A stretch of DNA of 64,000 nt, from NCBI RefSeq assembly GCF_018687715.1, contig NC_056761.1, positions 20,390,001 to 20,454,000 of the forward strand, given 5' to 3'. Under the pieces are notes generated by a model. That model saw only the letters and a program-made list of their open reading frames with translations. It ran no database searches and was not told the origin of the DNA. The stretch is from Carya illinoinensis. Taxonomy: Eukaryota > Streptophyta > Magnoliopsida > Fagales > Juglandaceae. This document shows, in pieces, positions 47,242-60,585 of the stretch. The position numbers and the translations under genes are program-made. The first letter of the stretch is position 1; each line of letters starts with the position of its first letter.

Positions 47242-49547
47242 TAGCACTGGCTCAAAATGGGTGATCAGAACACCAAATTTATCACCAACATGCCACCCAA
47301 AGAAGGAAAACAAACAGAATTAACCAAGTAATAGATGGGCAGGGATCACTGGTTACTGATAAACAATAGATTAGTTCCATTTTTTTAGAATTCTTCTATG
47401 ATCTCTTCTCCACATCTACTCCAACAGGCATTGCTGATTGCATCAAGGATGTGCCCCACAGAATTACTAGTGAGATGAATGAACACTTAGTGAAGGAATT
47501 CACAGCAAAAGAAGTCAAGGTGGCTGTGTTCCATATGAATGGTCTTGGCTCTCCAGGTCCAGACGGTTTCCCAGCCTTATTCTATCAAACAAACTGGAAC
47601 CTAGTGGGAGAAGAAGTTACAAAGTTTGCCCTCAATATTCTGAACAAAGAAGACTCATTGAAGGGGAGCAATGACACTTTCATCACACTCATCCCAAAGA
47701 TCAAAGGGGCCAAGAGAGTTTCAGATTTCAAACCAATTAGTTTATGTAATGTGTTATATAAAATAGTAGCAAAAGTAATTTCAAATAGACTTAAAGTTGT
47801 TTTGCCTAACATTATCTCCCCAAATCAAAGTACTTTTTTACCAGGTAGAGCCATCACAGATAACATTCTGGTGGCTTATGAAACTCTACACTCAATGACA
47901 ACTAGGATGCAAGGGAAAACAGGCTACATGGCTTTCAAACTAGACTTGAGCAAGGCATACGATCATGTGGAATGGAGCTTTTTGGCAGCAGTAATGAGCA
48001 AGTTGGGTTTCAATAACAGTTGGGTCTCTTTGGTCCTGAAATGCATCTCCTTAGTCTCCTACTCTATCCTTCTAAATGGTGAACCACAAGGCTTCTTCAT
48101 GCCCACTTGAGGATTAAGGCAAGGGGACCCCCTCTCCCCTTACCTTTTCATCCTCTGTGCAAAAGCATTATCATGCCTCCTTCTCAAGGCTGAGTTTGAA
48201 GGAAGTATCTCAAGTGTCCCAATGGGCAAAGGCCCTATCAAAGTAAACCATCTCTTTTTTGCTGATGATAGTTTGATATTTTGCAAAGCCAACTCCCTTG
48301 AGTGGAGCAGACTAATGAGGATTTTGACCCAATATGAACTAGCCTCTGGCCAGAAGCTCAACAAAGAAAAATCCTCAATCTACTTCAGCAAGAACACACC
48401 AACTGAAAACAAGAGTACAATTCTGCAGATAGCTGGAGTCAATGCAACATGATCTTTTGAAAAATACCTTGGCCTTCCTACCATGGTGGGGAAAACCAAG
48501 ATTGCATCTTTCCACAACTTAATTGACAGAGTTTGGACACGAGTGACAGACTGGAAGACTAACTCTTTATCAATAGCTAGAAAAGAGATTCTAGTAAAAT
48601 CAGTCCTACAAGCTATCCCCACTTACACCATGGGGGTTTTCCTCCTTCCTCAATCTATCATTAATAGACTAGATCAGCTTCTAAGAAAATTTTGGTGGGG
48701 GTTTAATGAAGGAAAAGCCAAAATCAAGTGGGTCAAATGGGATAAACTCAGCAAGCCAAAGAATCATGGAGGAATGGGGTTTAGGAACTTCAAGAGCTTC
48801 AACTTGGCCCTACTTGCAAAACAAGGATGGAATCTCCTCACAAAACCTGACTCGTTCCCAGCTCAAATTATCAAACAAAAGTACTTTGCAAAAGGGAGCC
48901 TTTTGAAAGCTAAACTGGGACTCATACCCTCACTTGCCTGGAGGAGTTTAAAAGCTGGCCTAAATCTACTGAAAGAAGGACTCACATGGAGGATTGGGAA
49001 TGGGGCACAAGTCAACATATGGGAGGATAGGTGGCTGCCAAGACCTCATGTTCTGACCTCTAACAATAGCAGGAATCCAATAGAAGCTGTCACTCAGGTG
49101 GAAGATTTAATTGATCCTATTTTAAGGAGATGGGATATCAACTTGCTAGCCAGCCTCTTCCCACAAGAATGTGTAGAGACTATAAAATCCATTCCCATCA
49201 GTCTAGGCCGCAGGGAGGATCGACTGAGTTGGGAATGCACCTCAAATGGTATGTTCACTGTCAAAAGTGCATACCATCTCCATCGTGACTTACAACCCAG
49301 CCAAGAGAGTGACCCTTCAAATAATTCCACCAAGGAGGGTTTTTGGAAATCTCTATGGAAGCTGCAGGTGCCAAATGGGACAAGGATGTTTCTATGGAGA
49401 TCATGCACTGAGGCACTGCCCACTTTCAGTAACTTAAAAAAGAGGAAAATAAGAGAAGTCTCCTCATGCCCAATATGTCATTTTGAGGAGGAAACATCAT
49501 GTCATGTGTTATGGAGTTGTGGTGCTGCCCATGATGTATGGGGGTAG
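47242..49547 (+). pseudogene. LINE ORF2 reverse transcriptase and zf-RVT region
   Basis: RT copies the element RNA at the nicked site. Visible in one frame from 47451: NGLGSPGPDGFPALFYQ, ISLCNVLYKIVAKVISNRLK, FLPGRAITDNILVAYE, LDLSKAYDHVEW, RQGDPLSPYLF, and the active site FADDSLIF (48259-48282 region). YLGLP and WWGFNEGKAKIKWVKWD follow, then the zf-RVT cysteines near 49467-49515 (CPICHFEEETSCHVLW). Stops at 47242 (Gln expected), 48108 and 48450 (Arg expected at both) and 49545 inactivate it. Apart from these, motifs are intact. Confidence 0.9.
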
Positions 49548-49829
49548 GCCGGTAGGCCATTACAAAAGCTATCCTTGATTGGCAATTGTTTCAAGTCTAT
49601 TTGGGAGCAAATGATAGAAAAACTAGCTCAGCAGGAGCTTGAAGAAGCAGGCTCGATAGCTAGACTAATTTGGGCTAGGAGGAATGATTTCGTGTATGGG
49701 AAGGACCTTAAACACCCGAGCTCCATCATCCAGAGGTCTCATAATGAATTAAGTTGTTTTAGAATCATAAAAGCTAAGGGCCCCCAAAATTTGGCTAGTT
49801 CTTCCTCCTCACCTTAGACTTGGAAAAAA

Positions 49830-50309
49830 CCTACAGAAGGGAACTACAAACTGAACTGGGATGCATCTGTCAATACCACAAAAAGCCTAGTTGGAGTTGG
49901 ACCCATTATTAGAGACAGCTTTGGAAGAGTCATGGGAACACTTAGAGCTTGAAGGGAAATTAGTCTATCTCCTTATGTTGCAGAGGTGTATGCATTGATG
50001 ATGGTTGTCCTGTTTTGTAAAGAATTTGGCATCAATGAAGTTACACTGGAAGGTGACTCTCTTCAGGTAGTCAAAAAGCTCATGGAACCAGGGGAAGATA
50101 GGAGCATAGGAGGGCTTATAATTGAGGACACAAAATCTGTATTAAGATCCTTTGTTGCTTGGAATGTTTGTCATACTAAAAGGGATGCTAATGTGGCAGC
50201 ACACGTGCTAGCCAAGAATGCCCTTTTAAGTGAGTTTGATCTTTATGATCTAGAGGATATTCCTAATTGTATTAAGCAAGTTGTTGGTAGTGATGCTTAT
50301 AACCTATGA
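49830..50309 (+). pseudogene. LINE ORF2 C-terminal RNase H
   Basis: Plant L1 elements carry an RNase H after zf-RVT. Pieces here: YKLNWDASVNTTKS-like start near 49850, YVAEVYALMMVVLF near 49975, VTLEGDSLQVVKKL near 50040, and a late HTKRDANVAAHVLAK. These place the catalytic Asp, Glu, Asp and late Asp in order. An in-frame TGA at 49950-49952 breaks the domain. The last frame ends at 50309 shortly before the LINE tail. Confidence 0.8.
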
Positions 50310-50340
50310 CTTAATTGAATGAAAATGTTTCTTCTAAAAA

Positions 50341-50361
50341 AATATATATATATATATATAA
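50341..50361. repeat. A-rich/(TA)n tail of the LINE
   Basis: AAAAAAATATATATAT at the LINE 3' end; the host sequence ACCCGAATTTCATG resumes directly after it. Confidence 0.75.
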
Positions 50362-50865
50362 CCCGAATTTCATGAAAAAATTATCAGGGTCAATTGAGAA
50401 GATCTTGATTTGAGAAAAAAAAGGGTACTTTTGGCAACAAGACTGTTCTCAATAATTCTAAGATAGTCTCAAATATTTCCTTTCAAATATCACCCAAATA
50501 CAAAACACTTTTCAATTTTAAATCTTCGATTTTTTTATCTAATTATTACAAAATACTAAAAGTAATACTACCTTTTCAAATTTAAAAAAAAAAAACTATA
50601 TATATTCTAACAATTTTTTAATTTTAAAATATTATTATTCAACTTTTTCGCTCTCTTTTCTTAAAATCCAATAAAATATGTAAATTCAAACTATTTCACT
50701 AATATTTATAGATATATTGAGATATTTATTCAATATAACCTAGACTACCTGAGTTAGAACAAAAATTATATTAAGTAAATATGTGCAAGTTCTATCAAAA
50801 GTTTGCAACTTGTTCAATTACAAAATGACTCTTTCAAACCTCGAGAGTATATGTCGTGCATCTAT
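50362..50865. repeat. Downstream flank of RLK2, duplicated downstream of RLK1
   Basis: Colinear with 58656-59167 (TTTCATGAAAAA, GGGTCAA, TATTAAG-type landmarks). AT-rich and non-coding; presumed 3' untranslated or intergenic. Confidence 0.75.
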
Positions 50866-52183
50866 CTACCATGAACCATTGTAATAGTGACATTGTTGAT
50901 TTTGCTTCCTATTCGGATGTGATTTAACAACTCTGTTTCTGGAGCAACTTGAATTGTAGTAAATATGGGTTGTTTTGGACAAGGCAGCTCAATGATCTCA
51001 CTTTTTAGCATGGAAACAAAAATATGCACACTTGGCCAATCTTTAGCTAAATCCTACACACACAACAGCCCAACATGTAGACGTCTCAAGATCTCCTTCT
51101 GAAAGTATGGTTCTGATATCACTGGATCGATTAAAGCTGCAATATTGTCTGTGTCCCCAGATTTTCCATGCCTAGAAACATGAAACATGATTGGAATTAT
51201 TTCAGTATGTTAGAGAAAAAATACTTGAGATTCTTCAAGTTGGATGCTGATATAACGTGATCTTTTGCCTACATCTAATTCAAATATAAAAACCATAATT
51301 TTGAGCTCAACTAAGTCATCCACTCTTGATACTACACTCGATCAATACTAAGTTAATCAAAGTGTATATATATACTAAAATCCAAGCAAAGTAAGAAATT
51401 GAGGTTTTCAAAAAAGAGACGATAAGATAAGAGAGACTTACAAATTCTAAAAGACTTACATAATCCCAGATTAGGATATTTGAAGATACTAACATAACGC
51501 ACCCGAATTAACTATCCAAAAAGAAACGTGTCCAAATTTTGTTTGGCGTGTATTCATAGACCAACATCTTTTCTTCTCTTTCAACATAACCCACTAAGGA
51601 GTCTAACAAGATTCTAATGCTGGAGTTTAGAAATCACCACCACCTCATTCATAAATTCTTCTAGTCCTTGTCCTGAAGTTCTTGCATTTTAACTGCAATT
51701 TCTTGTCCATCTAGCAATTTTCCTTATAAAAAACAACCCATTGACGATAGAATCAAGGTATTAGGCAATAAACCTTTACAAGGTTGAACTATTAACCTGT
51801 ATACAAGGCCAAATCCACCCTGTCCAAACTTATTAGATTGATTGAAGTTGTTTGTGGTACTTGCTAGCACCTCAAGACTAAATGTCGGTAGCTCCTCTAG
51901 TTTGTCTTGGTTCATCTTGACAGCAAGCTTTTCTTCACCATGAGTTTCTTGATATACTCTTATTTTTAACAATTAAATTTCATTAGTCTCATTTTTTCTT
52001 ACTGGTTTAGCCTATATAGTAGTTAGTATCCATCTATAGATAATTGAGCTAAAGGAATGTGCATTATACCTTTTCATTTAGCCTTCCATCGATATAAGAA
52101 GAAATTGCATGTGGCAATGAGCATTGATCCTAAGACCACTGTGACCATGATTATTGCTTTCACTTCTCATTTTTATTTGTAAA
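50866..52183 (-). pseudogene. RLK2: receptor-like kinase pseudogene
   Basis: Second copy of the S-domain receptor kinase, minus strand. Remaining parts: end of a membrane exon (about 52075-52170), juxtamembrane/kinase exon (51796-51965) with KLEELPTFSLEVLASTTNNF and GQGGFGLVY, exon 2 (about 51530-51718) that would carry the catalytic lysine, and the last exon (50866-51174). The exons holding HRDLK, DFG and SPEYAMGG are deleted between about 51180 and 51470. Exon 2 has a small frame-breaking deletion near 51690. The last exon has TAG at 51054-51056, where RLK1 has CAG. The 5' end is cut at about 52183 by R2. Not functional. Confidence 0.85.
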
Positions 52184-53219
52184 TCAGTTCTAACATGCAT
52201 ACAAGAGTAGTGTATATTTCTAACAAACACTATTACACGTCACAAACATAAACAATGGTTATGAGACTAACGCTCATGAATACCTTACTCAGTCCAAGTG
52301 TGGAGTTTGGTTAGGTTTCTTGAATGAACCAACATTGCCTAGGAACTAATTTCATGTCCTGTGATAAAGAACACAACAAACCAAGCTCATATAGTGGGGT
52401 TATTTACATGGCAGAGGGCACACAAGGAATTAGACTAAGCAGATAGGCATTAGATTAGAACAGAGGCCATGTTTAACCCCTATGGTAGAGTTGTGCTATC
52501 CCTGGTGGCCAAACTGGGTAGAAATAGAACTGAATCTTCTCATTATCATTCTTGAAGCTCCAAATGTGCACACAGAAAACTACTAGGTGCACTCAGAAAC
52601 AAAAATGTTGGTTCAAACACAACTACAAAATCAAAATCAAAGATTTCAGATCAGAAATAGAAACAGAAAGAGAATGTCATGCTAGAGGTTTTTCAGATGT
52701 CACAATTCATATCAAAATTAGTGTGCTGAACATATACAGATTACATAAACATATACAAAAATTCAGATTTTATATTTGCTCTTTTTTGCACAGTTGATAA
52801 ATAGAATGCTAAAAATTTGCTCATGTCTATACTAGTAATGACAAAAAATATCTTTCTCTATTTTTTTTATTCAAATAGAATGAGTTATGTAGAACAAAAT
52901 GACCAAGGTTGTTTCCAATATTCCATAACAAAAGCATGCACATTTTTCATAAAATTGACCTTAGTCCATTTTTAATATGCAAAGTTTAGCATAGGAGTAC
53001 CACTTACCTAACTCTCGTAGTATATTCTCTAGGTTTTGAGACCGTATGCTAGCCATGTCATAGTGACCTAAGTAAAAAAAAATTTGCTCATATGTTAATA
53101 ATCCACACCAGCACATAAATCTAACAAATACAAATCCCACCATCCCAATGATAGAATAGTACGAGTCAATAATGAGTAAGTTCATAAACATCCCACAAAC
53201 CGAAATATCAAACTCTAAA
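52184..53219 (-). repeat. R2 left part: paralogue of 15708-16580
   Basis: Begins inside the R repeat (AGTTCTAACATGCATACAA) and follows 15712-16580 closely to about 53070. The last 150 bp (53070-53219) have no counterpart in R1. Confidence 0.8.
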
Positions 53220-56107
53220 TGTGAAACCCATATATTTCTTTTTAGGGCCTTTGTTTTTATTTTATTTTACGTCATTTTTATTTTTATTTTAAATATTTGT
53301 TGTTCTTTTTCTTTCCTTGGTAAAATGGGGCCCAAGAATGTGGGAGGGTGGACTTGGTTATTTTTTGATGGGCTTGGTACCAGATGGATGAAGTTGGATG
53401 TAGGTATGGCACAACCCTTAAAATCTACCCAAAAACTATGTTGTTTTGGGGCTTGGAAGACAAAACCCTAAGTTCATCTCTTCTCCCCCTCCCTCTGCTA
53501 TGCTGCACGAAGACTCCCCTCCCCTCTTCATTTTATTTTTATTTTTAATATTTATTTTCTCTTTCTTTCCATGGTAAAATAGGGCCCAAGAATGTGGGAG
53601 GGTGGACTTGGTCATTTTCTAATGTTAGGCTTGGGCCCAAATGGATGAAGTTGGATGTAAGTATGGCCCAGCCCATGTGCTGGAGCCCAGCCCTTAAAAT
53701 CCACCCCAAAAGTATGTCATTTTGGGGGCTTGGAAGACAAAACCTAAGTTCATCTCTTTTCTCCCCCTCCCTCTATTGTACCGCACAAAGACTCCCCTCC
53801 CTTCTTCCTTTTTTTTTTTTTTTTCTCTTTTCTTCTCCTGACCACCACCTGTGAGCTACTCATGGCCCCCATTACCACCACCATTGCACCATGTGGTTGT
53901 GCCTTCCACTTGCCTTTGATTTCTGTTGCAACACCTAGTCCCTGGGTTTTCTCATGGGTTTCTGTCATGCTTTTGCATGCCACCCGTCATCATGGGTCCA
54001 GCTTAGCCCGTGTTTGTTGTGCAACAACCCCTTGTATCAATCAGCCACTACCCCTTCTCTTGGCCAATCTGTAGCACCTTAGCTAAGTCAACCCGTGACC
54101 CATTATGTCCTGTGGCCTATTCGCCACCCCTGCCACCACACGTCACACATCATGCGTGCAACACTTGTGAAGTCTCACTGCCTGTACCCCCCAATCACAG
54201 CAGTAGCTGCATTCCCCAGGCACCACCCCACGACCTATAAATAGGCCGAACCTCCCTCTTTTGAAAATCCTCCCAAGCCTCTTCATCCTTTCTCAAATTG
54301 CATCTCATCTTTCCCTTTCCTTCGATCTGCATTCTTGTTGCCTTAGGAAGAGTTTTCTCTCCATTGCTATTGTGAGCCACCACTCTTAGTCATGTTCCAA
54401 TGGTCGTTTGATCACCCTCTAGCCTTCTCCATCCCATTCTAAACTTTCTCCTCCCCTGTTATCACCCAACCCATGAGCTAAGCCCACTTTTAGTCACTCC
54501 CGCCACACTTGACCACCCTCCACCACGAGAATCCCTTCCTCTACCCTTTCGAATGTCATATCTGCCATTTGGTATTTTCTTTGGTGGTGGATCTCTCTGT
54601 CTTGACCAAGATCCGCCCTTGTCACAGTTTACCGCCACTGCCACCATCGTGTTTCAACCCTCTAGACACTGCCACTATAAGCCACATGCCACTTGTTGTG
54701 TTTACTTATTTTTGGCAACGTCAATTTTGCATAACTACACAAAGTCACATATTTTGAAATTCTGTAGAGCACTTAAATTCGTCACTCACTTGATCATCCA
54801 GAATTAACTTTTAGCATTATAAGTAAAACTCTGGACTGATCTTGGATTTCTAACGCTGAGAAATTGTCTTATTGCAGTCTGGTTAGGTTTGAAATTGTGG
54901 GCCAAGTGCCTTGTGAAGTGTTGGGAATTTTTGTTGTAGTTGGTGATGAATTTGTGGGCCTAGGACTGAATGAAGCATTGGGAATCACGTATAGTTGGAA
55001 ACTGTAAAATTGTTGGATTTGTGACAACTGTGATGTTTGTTTGTTGAGCTACATTTTGTTTGTAATATGCCATGTCATCCAATACCTGCTTGTCATGCAT
55101 TTGTATTTTTGTAATTGATATTTGTCTGGCATGATGTTAAAATTATGCTCTGTATTGGTTGTGCTATGAAACGTTTTGGTGTAAAAAAGATCAAGAGATT
55201 AATTTGTGGGTATGTGCATATCACGACCTCAAGCCGAGATGGGATATTATCTTGATGGAACTCCTATGGTCATTTGGGAGCATATAAAATTGAGTGATGT
55301 CCCGTTAGCTGGTTGTCGGGTGACAATAGGCTCGTCCACGACAGAAACACTCTTGGTACGACTCTGTAGCCTCTCTACTGGCGAAGGATAGAGGAGTCTA
55401 GTTACGTACGTGTTGGGCAAGGAGTTAGACATCGCTCGTTGCGAAGTCACATGCATGGTCGTTAGTCATAGTGTAACAAAGAGAGCCAGAGTGCGCAAAC
55501 GGTCCCTAGGGTAGACCATGTTGCACACCGTAATTAATCACTTGTTGTCTAAATGGAAATTTGACTTTTGACGTGAGTGGTTTGACTGATCTTTTTGTGT
55601 AAAACTATAAAGAATGGGGTATTTTGATCTTTTTGCACTGTTGTTGTCATTGTTTGTTGTATGCCTCGTGTTTGAAATTCTTGGTTGTAGATTGTGGTTT
55701 CTTGCTGAGATTGCGAAATCCCATGTGGTGTTTCCACTTGCGGTTCCATGAAGATTTTGGTGCATAGGATGAGTTTGAGTATTTTAGGATCGACTCCACC
55801 AGAGGAGTGATGACTTGGGATGTTTCAGTAGAGATTGAGAGATTTGATTTTACTTTTTTTTTATTCAATCAGCTTCATGACTATATTAACTTTAAGGAGA
55901 ATTTTCGTTTCTTTTGTGTTGTAAACTTTAAATTTTCTGGTACTTAGCTTGAGACAGTCTTTTATTATCTATTGTGTATTTTTAACTGTACATATATTGC
56001 ATATTTGCACACGCTTGCACTTGGCGATGGGGTGTGTGATTTGAAGGGGCCCTCACCCTGGTGTCTTGACTCCTACCAAATCACATGTGGGGGTCGAGGA
56101 CGCCACA
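53220..56107 (+). mobile_element. Copy C: solo-LTR-like element inside R2
   Basis: Starts TGTGAAACCC, ends GACGCCACA. Flanks CTAAA (53215-53219) and CTCAA (56108-56112) differ by one base and may be the TSD. The part 55205-55530 is homologous to copy B (36070-36365), and the ends share CACTTGGCGAT with B. A TATA-like CTATAAATA lies at 54234-54243. Several short proline/serine-rich frames in the C-rich part are not credible genes. No gag or pol. Confidence 0.65.
53271..53808. repeat. 254-bp tandem duplication in copy C
   Basis: AAGAATGTGGGAGGGTGGAC occurs at 53334 and 53588. The two units cover about 53271-53524 and 53525-53808 and share the same succession through TCTCCCCCTCCCTCT. The second unit has an extra CCCAGCCCATGTGCTGGAG-type insertion. 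Confidence 0.85.
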
Positions 56108-56650
56108 CTCAACTAGCTCCCCACTTATTCCGAACATGTCGATCACACACACAACTCGCAATCACAACATGTTCAACACAAAAACCACACGTATCGACCC
56201 CAACCAACTTCACATATCAATCCCAAACAGCCAACATCAACCCACACAACCAATATATCAACCCAAAACAACCAACATATTCAAATCCATGTCCGACAAA
56301 AGCTACCACAATTTCTAACACGTCCAACATTTCATCAAGAGAATTACCAAAAACCAAGAGACTCTCCAAAATGAGAACCCAACAAGAAACAACACAACCC
56401 ACAGTAAGTTTACGTCATTAACTGATTCTAACAAACATATAGAAATAGTGTATATTTCTAATAAATACTATTACACAAGTCAAAAAATACACAATGGTTA
56501 TGAGGCTAGACGTGCTAGTCGGTGGTGTGAAACGGGGACAAAGGTGTAGACCTGCTCGCGGTGTAGCAGCTTTGCAGTGGTAGTGTGTGGTAGGGATAGT
56601 TGTGGACACTCTGTGTACAACAAAGAAAGTTTACACTCTTCGAGGCAAAG

Positions 56651-56652
<2 letters not shown>

Positions 56653-56705
<53 letters not shown>
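56653..56705. repeat. (GA)n microsatellite
   Basis: About 26 GA units; counterpart of 17599-17662. Confidence 0.95.
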
Positions 56706-56708
<3 letters not shown>

Positions 56709-56960
56709 CAAAGACATCAAGGGCTTGCTGGCTTGATGAGGGGCGATCATCAACGGCTCCTTGACTAGTGGTGGTGCATGATGGGGAAAAAATAGGGATG
56801 CCTTGCAAGAGAGATGATTCATGAATAGAGAGGAATAGGACAGAGAGAGTGAGGAGTGGCCCAAAACCCTATCGGCATCACTTAGAAAATGGGGCTCGTC
56901 TGCAACGAAAGATCGAGAAGCAAAAGTGCCAGCATACAGCACCAAAACCCTAACTAACAT

Positions 56961-56965
<5 letters not shown>

Positions 56966-57054
<89 letters not shown>
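56966..57054. repeat. (GA)n microsatellite
   Basis: About 44 GA units; counterpart of 17793-17853, and longer here. Confidence 0.95.
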
Positions 57055-57056
<2 letters not shown>

Positions 57057-57232
57057 TAGAGAGAAACATTTGAGAGAGTAAATAAAGTTGTGGGTGAATG
57101 GGAAAAGAGAAATAGAGAGAAGAGAGTGACAAGGGGAAAAAATACTCACCCCAAAGGAAACAGAGTCGTTTCCTTTTGTCAGCGAGCTGGGCTTTGCGGC
57201 CTAGGCTTTCGTCAGAATCTGGATGTTACAAC

Positions 57233-59167
57233 GATAGTGGCCTTCAGCCCTTCCATGAGATACAATAGTGGTCTCAGCTTGAAGTGCCATCATTTTGGTA
57301 TCAATAGTTTACGTTTTTCTTGGCTATCCACATAATGCACAACCCTACCATGACAGTAAACATGCACAACTCTGATACAGCACACCTGCATAACCCTACC
57401 ACAAGGGTAAACATGGCCTCTATTTCTGTTTTTGTTGTTGTTTAGTATGCTTGTGCCTAAGGTCTGAAAATACCACTACCATGTTTCTTAGGTGTGATAC
57501 CTCTATATTATAAGTTGAGGGTAGATGGTGTATAGACATTGCTTGGGAAGAAGAAGTTCTTCCTCTTTATAAGATTCCAATGGGGTTCCAATTGTATTAT
57601 TGACTAGTCTTTTCTTAATATAGGTCATGTGGTTTAAGCCTTTCATTGGGGCGTTACATTAGGAGTTGTTTATTTCTGCATTCTATAACTAGCTCATGTT
57701 TACACACTTGTATAGGTTCGCTATTTACTAAGTCAATGGACTAACTCCTTTATCCATAATTTTTTTTAGATGATTTATGGTTGTGTTAGTTAGAATAAAT
57801 GATAGGTGATCATAGGATTATAAGAGAAATGTGAAATAAGTATAATGTGGCATAAGTTGATTTGTATGAGTTAAGAGAAATTTTGCTAGTGTTTAGTTTA
57901 TTTTACTTTGAAAGAATTTTCAAGACATTTGATTTTGGATGACTTTTTATATTGAATTTCTTATTATTGTGGATTTCATGTTAAAGGTTTCAACCCTGGG
58001 CATGGGGCGTGACAGTTTTTTCTACATCATTCTATGTATTGAACACTGATCTGGATATGACATAAACTATTTTTATATGCACAACGTTTATATTATATAA
58101 ACAGCATAATCAATTTATGTACTGACTTCATAGTTACAAGATATTTTCCTTTTAGTGTTGTTATTATTTTTCTACTGAATCTTAAAAACCACTATGGCAT
58201 GAGATTACTGTTACTGTTACTAATATTGTTACTGCTTATGACCTTGGGATAAAATTTATTGAGTTAATATCATCGTAAATTTTTCTGTTCACCAATGCAT
58301 TGCTTCTAAACTATTGTCTCATATTTTGCATATTAATATACACTGTTTGCTGAGTCGGTAGACACACCCATTTACATTCTATAACTTTTTAGACAAGCTT
58401 GAAAATCTATAAGGATTGTTGCTCGATTGCAACACGTGGCGGTCACCCACAATCATAAGCTGGTGCAAAGGATCAGTACCTGAGCTCATTTGGAGGACAA
58501 AATAGGTGATGCTCTCCGAATTGACGATAAACCTTTCCTCCATTAAAAAAGTGTGGATATTAAACGCAATGATTTTTTTAAAATAATTATTAAACTCCAT
58601 TCTAGCTAATGCCCATCGGTTGATCATAATAATTACAGCCAACATAAACTAAGATCATGTCTACCCCGGATTTCATGAAAAAGTTATTAGGGTCAAATGA
58701 GAAGATCATGATTTGAGAAAATTGGGGTCCACAACACGATTATTCTCAAGTATTTTTAGATATTTTATTTCCAAATATTATTTACATACAACACCTTTTA
58801 ATTTCAAATATTTAATTTTTTTTTATCTAATCATTATAATTTTTCTAAACTCTCATATAAAATATAAAAAATAATATTATATTTTCAAATTTCAAAAAAC
58901 ATTATATTCTAATAATTTTTTAATTTAAAAATATTTTTATTAAATTTTTTTTCTTGTTTTTCCAAAATCCATAAAAGCATATAAATTCAAACTCATTCAC
59001 TACTATTTATAGAATATTGATATATTTATTCAAACTGGCCCTTACACTAACTGAGTAAGAACAAAAATTATATTAAGCAAATATGTGCAGGTTCTAATAT
59101 CGAAAGTTTGCTACTGGTTCAATTACAAGATGACTGTTTCAAACTCTCAACAGTACAAGTCATCTAT
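57233..59167. repeat. Second copy of the duplicated host flank, unoccupied
   Basis: Continuous sequence that corresponds, in order, to 18029-18371, 39367-40178, 44450-44655 and 50362-50865. It lacks M, P and the LINE and so serves as the empty reference for all three. No gene recognised. Confidence 0.8.
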
Positions 59168-59986
59168 CTACCATGAACCATTGTAATAGCTAGTGACATT
59201 GTTGACATTGCTCGCTATTCGGATGCCATTTGAAGACTCTGTTTCTGGAACAACTTGAATTGCAGTGAATGCAGGTTGCTTGCGACGAGGCAGCTCAATA
59301 ATCTCACTTTTTAGCATGGAAATAGCAACATGCACACTTGGCCTATCTTTAGCGAAATCTTGCACACACAACAGGCCGACATGTATACATCTCAATATTT
59401 CCATTCTAAAGCATGGTTCTGATATCACGGGATCTATTAAAAATGCAATATTGTCTGTCTCCCACATTTTCCATGCCTGTAAACATGAAACATGATTGGA
59501 ATTATTTTAGTATGTTGGAGAAAAAAAATACTTGAGATTCTTCAAGTTGGATATTGATACAGCATGATCTTTTGGCAACATCTGATTCGAATATAAAAGC
59601 CATAATTTTGAGCTCGAGTATGTCATCCACTCTTCATACTACTCTCGATCAATACCAAGTTACTCAAATGGTATATACTAAAATCTTATGCGTTGTAAGC
59701 AATTGAGGTTTTCAAATAAGAGACGATAAGATAAGAGACTTACAAATCGTAAAAGACTCGTGATTTGCTCATCATAATAAAAACTAGCGTTTCTTCTTCC
59801 ACTCACTATTTCAAGTAATAATACTCCAAAGCTAAAGACATCCGATTTTTCTGATAAACACCCTCCCATTGCATATTCTGGGGACATATAACCGCAGACC
59901 TCGAACAATTGAATACATATAGGTTCTGTTCTCTCCAATATTAACAATAGTATCTAATTGAATTGAGCAAACAAAGATACTTACTA

Positions 59987-60202
<216 letters not shown>

Positions 60203-60585
60203 CTAATAAATTTAATCAATAAAAATAAGAAGAAATAAAATGAGGATTAGACAAATAAATATCATATTTCAACTCCTGAAATACATAATCCCAGACTAGG
60301 ATACTTGAAGATACCAACATAAGGCACCAAAATTAACTAACCAAAAAGAAATGTGTCCAAACTTTTGTTCGGCATGTATTCATAGACCAACATCTTTTCT
60401 TCTCCTTCAACGCAACTGCCAATGAGTTTAACAAGTTTCCGATGCTGAAGTTTAGAAATCACTACCACCTCATTCATAAATTCTTCTAGCCCCTGTCTTG
60501 AAGTTCTCGCAAGTCTTTTAACTGCAATTTCTTGTCCATCTAGCAATTTTTCCTATATAAACCAATCGAACACTACAACAAATGG

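Larger units (their letters stand above)
44660..50362 (+). mobile_element. Plant LINE (L1-type non-LTR retrotransposon), degenerate
   Basis: ORF1 with a CCHC knuckle, then ORF2 with endonuclease, RT, zf-RVT and RNase H in L1 order on the plus strand. It ends in an A-rich/(TA)n tail (50335-50361). The paralogous site at 58655-58662 is unoccupied. Length 5.7 kb fits a nearly full-length plant L1. The exact 5' end and TSD could not be fixed. Several in-frame stops inactivate it. Confidence 0.9.
56108..57232 (-). repeat. R2 right part: paralogue of 16600-18028 without the hAT insertion
   Basis: Colinear with R1, including the single AGAATTAC at 56340-56347 where R1 has the 486-bp hAT element. 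Ends GGATGTTACA (57232), as R1 does. Confidence 0.8.
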
